Assembly (NCBI RefSeq): GCF_020905335.1
Contig: NZ_JAJJMN010000001.1
Span: forward strand, 3,410,001-3,474,000
Length of the DNA stretch: 64,000 bases
Source of the DNA: Flavobacterium lipolyticum
GTDB lineage: Bacteria > Bacteroidota > Bacteroidia > Flavobacteriales > Flavobacteriaceae
Direction: 5' to 3'
Positions 56,359 to 64,000 of the stretch are shown here, piece by piece (position 1 is the stretch's first letter; each line of letters begins with the position of its first letter). A model generated the notes under the pieces. It was given only the letters and a program-made list of their open reading frames with translations. It had not been told where the DNA came from and searched no databases. Both the position numbers and the translations under genes were made by a program.

Positions 56359-56670
56359 ATGAAATTAAGGATCTTAACTTTAACCGCTGTGACGTTGCTT
56401 ATCGTTTCGTGCGGTACAAAAAAAGCGGCTCCGGTTGCAACAGCCACTCCGGCTGCAACTGAGACGGCAAAAACTACAGAACTAACTCCTGCATTGGCAG
56501 AAGGTAAAAACTTGTACGAAAACAGTTGTGCAAGATGTCACAAACTATACGATCCGAAGAAATTTAGTCAGGAAGACTGGAAACCAATTCTGGTAAGAAT
56601 GCAGAAAAAAGCGAAGGTTGACGATACTCAGATCGCTTTAATATCCAATTATATAACTTCTCAATTGTAA
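56359..56670 (+). CDS. Small cytochrome c-type lipoprotein
   Basis: 103 residues. Lipobox VSC with Cys 18, an Ala/Pro/Thr linker to about 45 (a flexible tether), and a single heme site CARCH at 57-61 with Met 81 in VRMQKK as the likely sixth ligand. A one-heme electron-transfer protein tethered to the outer or inner membrane. Single gene between two terminators. Confidence 0.85.
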   Translation: MKLRILTLTAVTLLIVSCGTKKAAPVATATPAATETAKTTELTPALAEGKNLYENSCARCHKLYDPKKFSQEDWKPILVRMQKKAKVDDTQIALISNYITSQL

Positions 56671-56693
56671 GGAGTTGATATTTGAAAAGCATA

Positions 56694-56728
56694 AAAACTA
56701 TTCATATTATTTGGATAGTTTTTTTTTG
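56694..56728 (+). terminator. Intrinsic terminator of the cytochrome gene
   Basis: AAAACTATTC (56694-56703) pairs with GGATAGTTTT (56713-56722), one G-U pair, then T-run. Confidence 0.75.
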
Positions 56729-56741
56729 CTCCAAAGGGAGC

Positions 56742-56773
56742 ATAAAAAAACACCTTCACGCGGGAGGTGTTTA
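56742..56773 (-). terminator. Intrinsic terminator of the GreA-like gene
   Basis: On the minus strand AAACACCT (56772-56765) pairs with AGGTGTTT (56755-56748), then a U-run from the A-run upstream. Just past the stop. Confidence 0.75.
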
Positions 56774-56778
56774 GAAAA

Positions 56779-57174
56779 TTAAGAAGCGTTTTCAGAAGAA
56801 TTGTCAACCGCTGCTATTTTTAAAGTTTTTATACCGGCCGGTAATTCCCAATCGACAACATCGTCTTTTTTAAAGCCAATAATAGCAACACTTAGTGGCG
56901 CTAATATTGATATTTTACCCTCTTTTACGTCCGCAAATGAAGGCAGTACAATTTGAATTTTCATTTGTTTTTTTGCTTTTACATCTTCAATAATAACATG
57001 TGAATTGATGCGTATAGTACTGCTGTCTAATTCACTTTCTTTACGGATGATAGCGCGGTCCAATTCGTGTGAAAGCTGCCCGATTTCTTTGGCATTGGTT
57101 GCGTTTTTACTTTTTAGTATCAATTCTCTTAAAAATTGATAATCTGACTTACAGAATGTAGGTGTTGGTTTCAT
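56779..57174 (-). CDS. GreA/GreB-like (Rnk-type) elongation-factor domain protein
   Basis: 131 residues. A short N-terminal helical pair (FCKSDYQFLRELIL, QLSHELDRAIIRKE), shorter than the GreA coiled coil, then the C-terminal FKBP-like domain (INSHVIIEDVKAKKQ and ISILAPLSVAIIGFKKDDVV, WELPAG). Such short proteins bind RNA polymerase like Rnk and may alter its activity. The gene lies directly downstream of the candidate small RNA on the same strand. Confidence 0.8.
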   Translation of the reverse strand: MKPTPTFCKSDYQFLRELILKSKNATNAKEIGQLSHELDRAIIRKESELDSSTIRINSHVIIEDVKAKKQMKIQIVLPSFADVKEGKISILAPLSVAIIGFKKDDVVDWELPAGIKTLKIAAVDNSSENAS

Positions 57175-57299
57175 ATCTATTCTAATTTATTGTGGGTTGA
57201 CTGTGTAGAATTTTCAGATGCAAATTAGAGCTACAGTCATTGCTAGCGGTCTGTAAATGGAGACTGCCGCTGAAAACTGAAAATTGTAAACTGAAAATT

Positions 57300-57480
57300 A
57301 AAAAATAATCCTCCGTCTGAGAGAAAAAATTGAAATAGACGGAGGCCTAATTGATAAAGGCCTTACTATGTGAAATAAATACAGTCGAGTACGCTCTTCT
57401 CGTGCGAGAAAGCGATACCGGAGAAACTGTAAATAGATTTATAGTAGTCACTGTGGAAATAATTAATTGGATTTGTAAAG
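57300..57480 (-). ncRNA. Candidate small RNA, rod-shaped with terminator (6S-like shape)
   Basis: In the 328-base gap between two minus-strand genes. On the minus strand a rod can form: TACTAT (57446-57441) with ATAGTA (57369-57364), an A/T-rich internal loop, ACAGT (57430-57426) with ACTGT (57385-57381), and a strong CGCTTTCTCG/CGAGAAGAGCG top hairpin (57414-57405, 57402-57392). Then an AGGCCT hairpin (57363-57358, 57348-57343), then a perfect 9-bp CCTCCGTCT/AGACGGAGG stem (57345-57337, 57318-57310) followed by ATTATTTTTTAATTTT, a terminator. A bubble in a long rod is the shape of 6S RNA, but I cannot confirm it. Confidence 0.4.
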
Positions 57481-57502
57481 ATACGCAAACTTTTTGAAAA
57501 CA

Positions 57503-58066
57503 CTAAAGCGTTGTTTTCCATTTGATGTTGCAGCCAATACTTGGTTTTTGCGGATCTTTCAGACTTCTATTGTAAATAAGAGCGTCAATTGCACTGCGAA
57601 GATCACTTCCGCTTAACGGAATTCCGTTTCCCGGTCTTGAATCGTCCAACTGGCCACGGTAAAACAATCGGTCCTGATTGTCAAATAAATAAAAATCGGG
57701 AGTACAAGCCGCTTCGTAGGCTTTGGCTACTTCCTGGCTTTCGTCGTGCAAATAGGGAAAATCGATTTTGTTCTGAAAAGCAAAGTCAGTCATTAACTCA
57801 GGACCGTCTTGCGGATATTTCTCAATATCGTTGCTTGAAATGGCAATTACACCAATTCCTTGTACACGATAATCATTAGCAATCATAACAACCTCTTTGA
57901 TGACATGAAGTACAAATGGGCAATGGTTACAAATAAACATAATCAAAGTACCCTTTGAGCCTCTCAAATCGTCAAATGAATAGTCATTATTCGAATTGGT
58001 ATCTCTTAATTTGAAATCTGGAGCAATTGTTCCAAGAGGAATCATATTAGAAGGAGTTCGTGCCAT
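57503..58066 (-). CDS. Thioredoxin-like AhpC/TSA-type protein
   Basis: 187 residues. PLGTIAPDFKLRDTNSNNDY at the start, MFICNHCPFVLHVIKEVV carries the CxxC redox pair (near residue 46), then GVIAISSNDIEKYPQDGPE and AYEAACTPDFYLFDNQDRL with the cis-Pro loop. The family reduces disulfides or peroxides in the cytoplasm. No signal peptide, alone on the minus strand. A TATTTTTG box (58093-58086) lies 20 bases upstream. Confidence 0.85.
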   Translation of the reverse strand: MARTPSNMIPLGTIAPDFKLRDTNSNNDYSFDDLRGSKGTLIMFICNHCPFVLHVIKEVVMIANDYRVQGIGVIAISSNDIEKYPQDGPELMTDFAFQNKIDFPYLHDESQEVAKAYEAACTPDFYLFDNQDRLFYRGQLDDSRPGNGIPLSGSDLRSAIDALIYNRSLKDPQKPSIGCNIKWKTTL

Positions 58067-58281
58067 TTTGTGGAAATAAGTTCTTCAAAAATAACTTTAA
58101 ATTTCTGTAAAAGAAAGGATATAGACTTGTTTTTAATTTTTGGAGTATATTTTCTTTTTTGAGATCAGAACAACAATATGATTTCTAAATTAAGGAAAAC
58201 AACTCAAAAAAACAGTTATGGAATTGGCGGTTGTAATACTAAAATTAATAGGTTTGTAAAACATCAAATAGTAAAACAAAA

Positions 58282-58617
58282 ATGGATTTAACCTGGAGTG
58301 AATTTGAAAGAACTGATATGCGTGTCGGAACAATTATAGAAGTAAATGATTTTCCCGAAGCCAGAAAACCAGCCTACCAGCTTACCATTGATTTTGGTTC
58401 CGAAATAGGAATCCGTAAATCATCAGCCCAAATAACGGTACATTATAAAAAAGAAGATTTGTTAAACCGACAAATTATCTCAGTAGTCAATTTTCCCAAA
58501 AAGCAAATCGGGAAATTTATGAGCGAATGTTTGGTTCTTGGCGCAATAGGCAAGGAGGGAGATGTTATTTTGCTGGCTCCCGATTTTAAAATAGAAAACG
58601 GACTACGTATAGGTTAG
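58282..58617 (+). CDS. csaA: CsaA tRNA-binding-domain chaperone
   Basis: 111 residues, a single OB-fold tRNA-binding domain as in the EMAP II/MetRS C-terminus. DMRVGTIIEVNDFPEARKPA, IDFGSEIGIRKSSAQIT and MSECLVLGAIGKEGDVILLA are typical CsaA signs. Known CsaA has export-related chaperone activity. The stop is followed at once by minisatellite locus 3, on which its transcript could end. Confidence 0.92.
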   Translation: MDLTWSEFERTDMRVGTIIEVNDFPEARKPAYQLTIDFGSEIGIRKSSAQITVHYKKEDLLNRQIISVVNFPKKQIGKFMSECLVLGAIGKEGDVILLAPDFKIENGLRIG

Positions 58618-58797
58618 TTTACAGTATTCAGTGACAGTCTTCAGTGACAGTTTTCAGTCGCAGTATTCAGTCACAGTATTCAGTCACAGTATTCAGTCAC
58701 AGTATTCAGTCGCAGTTTACAGTCACAGTTTACAGTCACAGTTTACAGTCACAGTTTACAGTCGCAGTTTTCAGTATGCAGGCTGCGACTGAAGACT
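58618..58797. repeat. CAGT/ACTG minisatellite locus 3 between convergent genes
   Basis: About twelve 13-base units of CAGTATTCAGTCA and CAGTTTACAGTCA type (58624 to about 58770), then one short reverse-sense piece GCAGGCTGCGACTGAAGACT. It fills the gap between the csaA stop and the stop of the convergent hydrolase gene. A folded form would work as a terminator for both. Confidence 0.85.
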
Positions 58798-59341
58798 ATT
58801 TTATTTTCTCTATCAATTGCTCCAGAATTAATTGTCCTTCTTCCCAATATTTTAAATCCGAATCGGAGTTGATGTGTCCTCTTTGTCCCACATTGACAAG
58901 ATCGCTTCCCCACATTTCGGCAAAGTGTTTTTTTCGCTCAAAAGTCGCGTAAGGATCATTTTCGCTCGCTACGACAATAGAAGGAAAAGGCAGTTTTGAG
59001 GTTGGCATTGGTGAAAAGTTTCGTATAGATTCCGGTGTATGTGCAGGTGAATCTACATCGGCAGGTGCAACTAGTAAGGCACCCACTATGTTTGGATTGT
59101 TATGGCTCTGTGTCCAATGTAGGACAAGTGAAACAGCTAAGCTGTGTGCTACCAGTATTGTCGGACCATTAAGTCTGGAGATTTCTTCTTCTAAACGCTC
59201 AAGCCATTCTGCGCGAATAGGCTCATCCCATTCGTCGTGAACGATGCGGGTTGAGTTTTTAAATTTCTCATGCCAAAACGTTTGCCAGTGTTTGTCTCCC
59301 GAATTTCCAAGACCTGGCAGAATTAATAGCTGTATTTCCAT
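58796..59341 (-). CDS. RBBP9/YdeN-family alpha/beta-hydrolase
   Basis: 181 residues. Begins MEIQLLILPGLGNSGDKHWQ with the oxyanion-hole GLGNSG; nucleophile in ILVAHSLAVSLVLHW (HSLA), acid in VVASENDPYATFER, base histidine in QRGHINSDSDL. The RBBP9-like serine-hydrolase fold. Substrate unknown. Ends inside the minisatellite. Confidence 0.88.
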   Translation of the reverse strand: MEIQLLILPGLGNSGDKHWQTFWHEKFKNSTRIVHDEWDEPIRAEWLERLEEEISRLNGPTILVAHSLAVSLVLHWTQSHNNPNIVGALLVAPADVDSPAHTPESIRNFSPMPTSKLPFPSIVVASENDPYATFERKKHFAEMWGSDLVNVGQRGHINSDSDLKYWEEGQLILEQLIEKIK

Positions 59342-59484
59342 TGTTGCTTTTTTATCAGGATAGTTGAATTGCTTATTTTAAAGCGTAAATAAATATCTAC
59401 CAAATTGGTAGAGTTTATGTATTTAAAAAAAGTCCAAAATGCAAAACACTATGGACTTATACTTTAAAAAAAGTCTTCCGTCGA

Positions 59485-59868
59485 CTAAATATCGTCAAAA
59501 TCTATATCAGTGAAACTAGTTCTTTGTCCTTCAGGTTTATCAGAACCATATTCTTTTTTGAAATCTTTTTGATGCCTTTCAGAGATTACTTCTTCGCCCT
59601 TGTGGTTCAGGACATAGGAAGTCATTTCTTCAAGTATTTCGGCAAAAGCACTAAAGTCCTCTTTGTACAAGTAGATCTTGTGTTTTTTAAAATGAAAAGA
59701 ACCATCCTCCTCGGTAAATTTTTTACTTTCGGTAATTGTGATATAATAATCATCAGCTTTAGTAGCTCTCACATCAAAGAAATAAGTTCTTCTTCCTGCT
59801 CGTAATACTTTAGAAAAAATCTCTTCTTTTTCTAACATGTCATTTTCTCTCATAATACGTTCCATCAT
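59485..59868 (-). CDS. PUR-domain (DUF3276) nucleic-acid-binding protein
   Basis: 127 residues. Single PUR-like unit: EIFSKVLRAGRRTYFFDVRA, DDYYITITESKK and HKIYLYKEDFSAFAEILEEM. Bacteroidota and spirochaete relatives form dimers that bind single-stranded DNA or RNA, like Pur-alpha. The C-terminus is charged (SDKPEGQRTSFTDIDFDD). The start has several Met options (residues 1, 2, 6, 11); I kept the first. Conserved in Bacteroidota. Confidence 0.88.
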   Translation of the reverse strand: MMERIMRENDMLEKEEIFSKVLRAGRRTYFFDVRATKADDYYITITESKKFTEEDGSFHFKKHKIYLYKEDFSAFAEILEEMTSYVLNHKGEEVISERHQKDFKKEYGSDKPEGQRTSFTDIDFDDI

Positions 59869-59921
59869 TTTTGGAATTAATAGTACTCAAAAATCATAAA
59901 AAATTATCGATTACGCAACAA

Positions 59922-61700
59922 TTAAAGTAATTCTTTTTCCGAAAGTTGTTTTAAATATAACGATGCATAATAGCCTTCCTGATTTATTAATTGATTATGA
60001 GAGCCTTGTTGAATGATCTTCCCGTCTTCCAAAATGATTATTTTATCGGCATTTTTTGCAGATGATACCCTATGGCTTACAATTATTGTAGTTTTATCTT
60101 TACAAATTTTAAATAAATTGCTAAGAATCGTTTCCTCTGTTTCTGTGTCCACTGCCGACAAACAATCGTCGAAAAGTAAAATAGCCGGATTTTTAATAAT
60201 GGCGCGCGCAATAGAGACCCGCTGCTTTTGGCCGCCTGAGAGAGTGATTCCTCTTTCTCCTAAAACAGTATCGTATTGTTTGTTAAAAGCGATAATATTA
60301 TCATGAACTACCGCATTTTTGGCCGCTTCGATTACTTCTTCGTCTGTAGCGTTCTGATTGCCGAATTTTATATTGTTTTTAATAGTGTCCGAGAATAAAA
60401 AAGCGTCTTGAGGTACAATTCCAACATTATTTCGCAAATCATACAGATTCAGACCACTGATTTCGTTCTGATCAATAGTGATTTTCCCCTCGGTTACATC
60501 ATATAAACGGGAGATTAGTGATAATATTGTAGACTTTCCTGAACCGGTTTTTCCTAAAATAGCCAATGTCTCTCCTTTTTTGACAGTAAAAGTTACATTT
60601 TTAAGAGCCTCGATCTTGGTGTCTTCGTAGGTATAGTTTACATTTTCAAAAGAAATGGTACCCTCAATATTGGAATGATTCTCGTTATTATTTTTTATTT
60701 CGGGCTCGATTTTTAAAAATTCATTTAAACGTTTCTGAGAAGCTTCGGCTTCCTGTACCATTGATGAAACCCATCCTAATGAAGCTACCGGCCAGGTTAA
60801 CATATTCACATATAAAATAAACTCGGCAATCGTTCCAATATTCGGAATCGTTCCGTTAATGTACATGACACCTCCAAAGTAAATGACTACAAGGTTACTG
60901 ATTCCGATTAAAGCAATCATCAAAGGACCAAATAAAGACTGTACTTTGGCCAAATCCAAGCTCTTTTTTTTGCTTTCGTCAGCCAGAGCGACCATGTTGT
61001 TTTGATGCTGATTTTCCAGTGAGTTGGCTTTTATAACACGAATACCGGAAAAGATTTCCTGTGTGAAGCTGGAAACTTTAGATAAATATTGCTGAAAAGT
61101 GGTACTTCTTTTATTGATTTCTGAGCTTAGTTTGAAAATGCAATAAGAAAGAATTGGTAAAGGTAAAATTGTATATAGTGTTAATAATGGTGAGACATTG
61201 TACATATATATTATGACAATGGCAAAACGAATGAAAGTGTTGATCGTGTACATTACCGCCGGTCCCACATACATACGAACTTTTGAGACGTCTTCGCTAA
61301 TGCGGTTCATTAAATCTCCGGTGCGGTTTTGTTTGTAAAAGTTTTGTGAGAGTTTTTCATATTGTTTGAAAACTTCATTTTTTAAATCAAACTCGATATG
61401 ACGCGACATTACGATCAAAGTTTGGCGCATTAAGAAGGTTAGAAAACCCGCTACAATGGTAGTGGCTATGATTAACAGTACGTTATGGATTAATCCTTCG
61501 CGGTACGTATCAATGACGATTTGCGAAGATTGATCGGCTTTTGGCAGTTTGTCAAACTTTTCGATAGCGTTTAACGACTTGCTAATGAGCTTTGGAGTAA
61601 ATAGAGAGAATATTTGTGCGATTATGGTGATTAAAATACCTAAAGAGAAACTATATTTATATTTGATGAAATATTTGTTTAAATAACTTAATTCTTTCAT
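59922..61700 (-). CDS. ABC-type exporter, fused permease-ATPase (MsbA-like)
   Basis: 592 residues. Six membrane helices at about 17-305 with coupling parts, then nucleotide-binding domain: Walker A ILGKTGSGKST, Q-loop GIVPQDAF, signature LSGGQKQR, Walker B ILLFDDCLSAVD, H-loop IIVSHR. A half-transporter that works as a dimer and exports lipids or drugs; the substrate cannot be told. Single gene 54 bases downstream of nothing relevant on the minus strand. Confidence 0.92.
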   Translation of the reverse strand: MKELSYLNKYFIKYKYSFSLGILITIIAQIFSLFTPKLISKSLNAIEKFDKLPKADQSSQIVIDTYREGLIHNVLLIIATTIVAGFLTFLMRQTLIVMSRHIEFDLKNEVFKQYEKLSQNFYKQNRTGDLMNRISEDVSKVRMYVGPAVMYTINTFIRFAIVIIYMYNVSPLLTLYTILPLPILSYCIFKLSSEINKRSTTFQQYLSKVSSFTQEIFSGIRVIKANSLENQHQNNMVALADESKKKSLDLAKVQSLFGPLMIALIGISNLVVIYFGGVMYINGTIPNIGTIAEFILYVNMLTWPVASLGWVSSMVQEAEASQKRLNEFLKIEPEIKNNNENHSNIEGTISFENVNYTYEDTKIEALKNVTFTVKKGETLAILGKTGSGKSTILSLISRLYDVTEGKITIDQNEISGLNLYDLRNNVGIVPQDAFLFSDTIKNNIKFGNQNATDEEVIEAAKNAVVHDNIIAFNKQYDTVLGERGITLSGGQKQRVSIARAIIKNPAILLFDDCLSAVDTETEETILSNLFKICKDKTTIIVSHRVSSAKNADKIIILEDGKIIQQGSHNQLINQEGYYASLYLKQLSEKELL

Positions 61701-61846
61701 TTTTTTAAGAGATTCAATGTTAAAATGTTTTGATTTGATGAAATATTATGAATAAAAATTAATACAATATGTAATTTTATCAAAACAAAACGATTGTTAG
61801 ATTGTTATTTTAAAGATAATAAATTAGCACATGTATATTTTTTGTA

Positions 61847-61854
61847 TAAATTTG
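61847..61854 (+). promoter_or_regulatory. -7 box of the amino-acid dehydrogenase gene
   Basis: TAAATTTG, fits TAnnTTTG, 51 bases before the ATG at 61906. No clear -33 element in range. Confidence 0.35.
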
Positions 61855-61905
61855 AGAAGTCTTTTTGACATATTCATAATTTTAACAAAATAATATAGTA
61901 GCGCT

Positions 61906-63012
61906 ATGGATGCAACTTTCGCAACTGGAAAAGAACTTCAAAAAATGGATCCTGTTTTTGGTCAATTGTCTTTTGACGATCACGAACAAATTGTATTTTG
62001 CAATGACAAAGATACAGGTTTAAAAGCAATTATTGGTATTCATAATTCGGTTATGGGACCAGCTTTGGGAGGTACTAGAATGTGGAATTACAATACTGAA
62101 TGGGAAGCATTAAACGATGTTTTACGCCTTTCAAGAGGTATGACCTATAAATCAGCCATTACCGGATTGAATATCGGTGGAGGTAAAGCAGTAATTATTG
62201 GTGATGCTAAAACGCAAAAAACACCTGAATTAATGCGCAAGTTTGGTGAATTTGTTCACTCTTTAGGTGGTAGATATATTACGGCTGAGGATGTTGGAAT
62301 GGAAACAAAAGACATGGACACTGTTAGAGACGTAACGCCTTATGTTACGGGTATCTCTGAAGAAAGAGGTGGTTCAGGAAATCCTTCTCCAATAACTGCT
62401 TACGGTGTTTATTTAGGAATGAAAGCTGCTGCTAAAAGTCAGTTTGGTACTGATGTTTTAGAAGGTAAAAAAGTTTTAGTTCAGGGAATTGGTCACGTAG
62501 GTGAGGCTTTGGTTGAGTATTTAACTAAAGAAGGAGCAATTGTTACAATTACTGATATCAATGAAGAGAAATTATTTCAGGTAGCTTCGAAATACAATGC
62601 TTCAATCTATTCTGGTGAAGATTTGTATACAGCTGATGTTGATATTTATGCACCATGTGCAATGGGAGCAATCATCAATGATGCAACTGTAGATAAAATT
62701 AAAGCTAAAGTTATTGCCGGAGCAGCTAACAATCAGTTGGCTGATGAGAATGTTCACGGAGCAAGATTACAGGAAAGAGGGATTTTATATGCTCCAGATT
62801 TCTTAATCAACGCTGGTGGAATTATCAATGTATATGCCGAATTAGAGCATTACGGTAAAGCTGAAATCATGTCAAAAACCGAAAATATCTATAATACAAC
62901 TTTAGAGATTATCGAGTATGCTGTGAAAAACGGAATGACAACGCACAAAGCGGCTTTGACCATTGCTCAAAATCGTATCGATTTGAGAAAGATTGAAAAC
63001 GCTAAAAAATAA
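61906..63012 (+). CDS. Glu/Leu/Phe/Val dehydrogenase family (leucine-dehydrogenase-like)
   Basis: 368 residues. It deaminates a branched-chain or aromatic L-amino acid with NAD. Catalytic Lys in MTYKSAITGLNIGGGKAVII, Asp in ITAEDVGMETKDMDTV; Rossmann NAD site VLVQGIGHVGEALVEYL; LINAGGIINVYAELEHYG near the end. Length (about 365) matches leucine or phenylalanine dehydrogenase, not the longer glutamate dehydrogenase, so leucine/valine is my best guess. Confidence 0.9.
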   Translation: MDATFATGKELQKMDPVFGQLSFDDHEQIVFCNDKDTGLKAIIGIHNSVMGPALGGTRMWNYNTEWEALNDVLRLSRGMTYKSAITGLNIGGGKAVIIGDAKTQKTPELMRKFGEFVHSLGGRYITAEDVGMETKDMDTVRDVTPYVTGISEERGGSGNPSPITAYGVYLGMKAAAKSQFGTDVLEGKKVLVQGIGHVGEALVEYLTKEGAIVTITDINEEKLFQVASKYNASIYSGEDLYTADVDIYAPCAMGAIINDATVDKIKAKVIAGAANNQLADENVHGARLQERGILYAPDFLINAGGIINVYAELEHYGKAEIMSKTENIYNTTLEIIEYAVKNGMTTHKAALTIAQNRIDLRKIENAKK

Positions 63013-63017
63013 TTTAA

Positions 63018-63290
63018 GCTAAAAGTTTACAGTCTCAGTTTACAGTCTCAGTTTTGCGAAAAGTGAAAGCTGAGACTGAAAGCTGAGACTTTTTTATTCC
63101 TTTCGATTGAAAGCTATGTTTTTTTTTTTTTTTTTAAAGCAGTTTCTGATTCACTGAAAACCGAGACTGCGACTGCGACTGAATACTGCGACTTTTTTAT
63201 TCGTTTCGATTGAAAGCTATGTTTTTTTTAAGCAGTTTCTGATTCACTGAAAACCGAGACTGCGACTGCGACTGAAAACTGCGACTTTTT
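63018..63290. repeat. CAGT/ACTG minisatellite locus 4 with a tandem duplication
   Basis: Opens CAGTCTCAGTTTACAGTCTC in one sense and continues in the other (CTGAGACTGAAAGCTGAGAC). From 63087 a unit of about 103 bases (GACTTTTTTATTC, CGATTGAAAGCTATG, T-run, AAGCAGTTTCTGATTCACTG, CCGAGACTGCGACTGCGACT) is followed from 63190 by a second copy of about 94 bases. They differ mainly in T-run length: 17 (63119-63135) against 8 (63222-63229). Confidence 0.85.
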
Positions 63291-63326
63291 TTATCATTTT
63301 AATTTTATTATAAAAAGTTAAATACT

Positions 63327-63334
63327 TACTTTTG
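63327..63334 (+). promoter_or_regulatory. -7 box of nusB
   Basis: TACTTTTG, fits TAnnTTTG, 28 bases before the GTG start at 63363. No firm -33 element seen. Confidence 0.4.
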
Positions 63335-63362
63335 CAGACTAATTTTTAAATGTTCTTACAAG

Positions 63363-64000
63363 GTGGTAAATAGAAGACACATACGCGTTAAAGTAATGCA
63401 ATCCATTTATGCAATGCATCAAAGCGGTTCTGATAATATGGAAAAAGAAGAGAAGTTTCTTTTTTACAGTATTGATAATATTCAGGATTTATATCTTATA
63501 ATGCTTTCTTCATTGATTGAAATTTGCAAAAAAGAGTCCGTTTTTTTACATCTTTCAAGTAAAAAACATCTTGCAACTGCTGCAGAACGTAATCCGAATG
63601 AAAAATTCGTCAAAAACAAAATTTTTCAACTTCTTGCCGAAAGCAATTCCCTTAGTATTGCTTTAGAAAATCGTAAAATCAACAACTGGAATCTGAACGA
63701 CGATTATATCATTTTACTTTTAAATGATATTAAATCAAGTGCTTTGTATGCGAAATACATGAGTACTATAACCAATACTTTTGAAGAAGACAGACAATTT
63801 GTAATTGATTTGTTTGCTGAAGTAATTGTTCCAAATGAAAAATTGTATGAGTATTTAGAAGATGATAAATTGACTTGGGTGGATGATATTCCGGTGGTGA
63901 ATACGCACATCATCAAACAATTGAAAGCGATCAAAACAGAAGATCCGGATGATTTCAGAGTGCCTAAGTTGTACAAAGACGTTGAGGATAAAGATTTTGC
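63363..64000 (+). CDS. nusB: Transcription antitermination factor NusB (3' end beyond window)
   Basis: A long open frame from a GTG at 63363 to the right edge (212 complete codons). Protein begins (M)VNRRHIRVKVMQSIYAMHQ, the usual Bacteroidota NusB start with an RRHIR arginine motif that binds boxA RNA. It continues YLIMLSSLIEIC, then FVIDLFAEVIVPNEKLYEYL. Bacteroidota NusB has an extended N-terminal half and is about 300 residues, so the end is beyond the edge. GTG is chosen because the ATG upstream (63350) is out of frame with an early stop. NusB helps transcription of rRNA operons with NusE. Confidence 0.85.
   Translation, partial: MVNRRHIRVKVMQSIYAMHQSGSDNMEKEEKFLFYSIDNIQDLYLIMLSSLIEICKKESVFLHLSSKKHLATAAERNPNEKFVKNKIFQLLAESNSLSIALENRKINNWNLNDDYIILLLNDIKSSALYAKYMSTITNTFEEDRQFVIDLFAEVIVPNEKLYEYLEDDKLTWVDDIPVVNTHIIKQLKAIKTEDPDDFRVPKLYKDVEDKDF

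Overview
The window reads as one stretch of the chromosome of a Flavobacterium-like member of the Bacteroidota. The evidence is low GC, SusC/SusD and other TonB-dependent receptors, a DUF4249 lipoprotein beside a receptor, a monomeric NADP-isocitrate dehydrogenase, a PUR-type DUF3276 protein, a fused cyclophilin-FKBP isomerase, and promoter-like TAnnTTTG boxes. I found 58 protein genes (two cut by the window edges), two pseudogene fragments and no rRNA or tRNA gene. This is an assignment from gene content only; no database search was possible.

Layout. 1-5 kb: small accessory genes, mostly on the minus strand (VOC, DinB-like and DUF5071 proteins, three small exported proteins, an XRE regulator). 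5-17 kb: core metabolism, with lysA, a TonB receptor, glutamate synthase gltD/gltB and sucC. 17-20 kb: a DUF5694 protein, a LytS/LytTR-type two-component pair and a DUF1456 protein. 20-26 kb: a SusC/SusD pair flanked by two decayed 3' fragments of the neighbouring PLP-enzyme gene. 26-29 kb: an operon of esterase, dipeptide epimerase and PLP enzyme. 29-46 kb: an outer-membrane protein, uvrB, two large TonB receptors, rlmF, thiamine pyrophosphokinase, DinB/GyrI-like proteins and icd. 46-64 kb: an XRE paralogue, rplS, an agmatine-deiminase-family lipoprotein, an AraC regulator, trmD, a lone IS200-type transposase with a repeat array, an MFS exporter, the fused isomerase, a cytochrome c lipoprotein, a GreA-like factor, csaA, a PUR protein, an ABC exporter, an amino-acid dehydrogenase and the start of nusB.

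The most unusual content lies between the genes. At least seven families of intergenic repeat or structured element are present. (1) A 13-bp CAGT/ACTG minisatellite at four sites, with 25 uninterrupted copies at 39081-39405, in each case as a long direct array plus a short opposite-strand arm. (2) A CGCAAAG family with the same architecture at 19569-19963 and a nested palindrome at 16611-16784. (3) Seven TCCGTCAGGA hairpin units directly upstream of the lone Y1 transposase, resembling a REP/RAYT system. (4) Three elements sharing a GGATAG...GCGGATAGC pattern that may be a structured RNA. (5) A GTCATTTCGACCGAAGG inverted repeat at two sites. (6) A 126-bp self-palindromic direct repeat flanking one copy of family 5. 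(7) A short element at 261-410 with 20-bp terminal inverted repeats.

Other points for follow-up are a rod-shaped, terminator-ended candidate small RNA at 57300-57480 (6S-like shape), three genes whose promoter box ends exactly 4 nt before the ATG (probably leaderless), and the pseudogene fragments around susCD, which record a rearrangement there.
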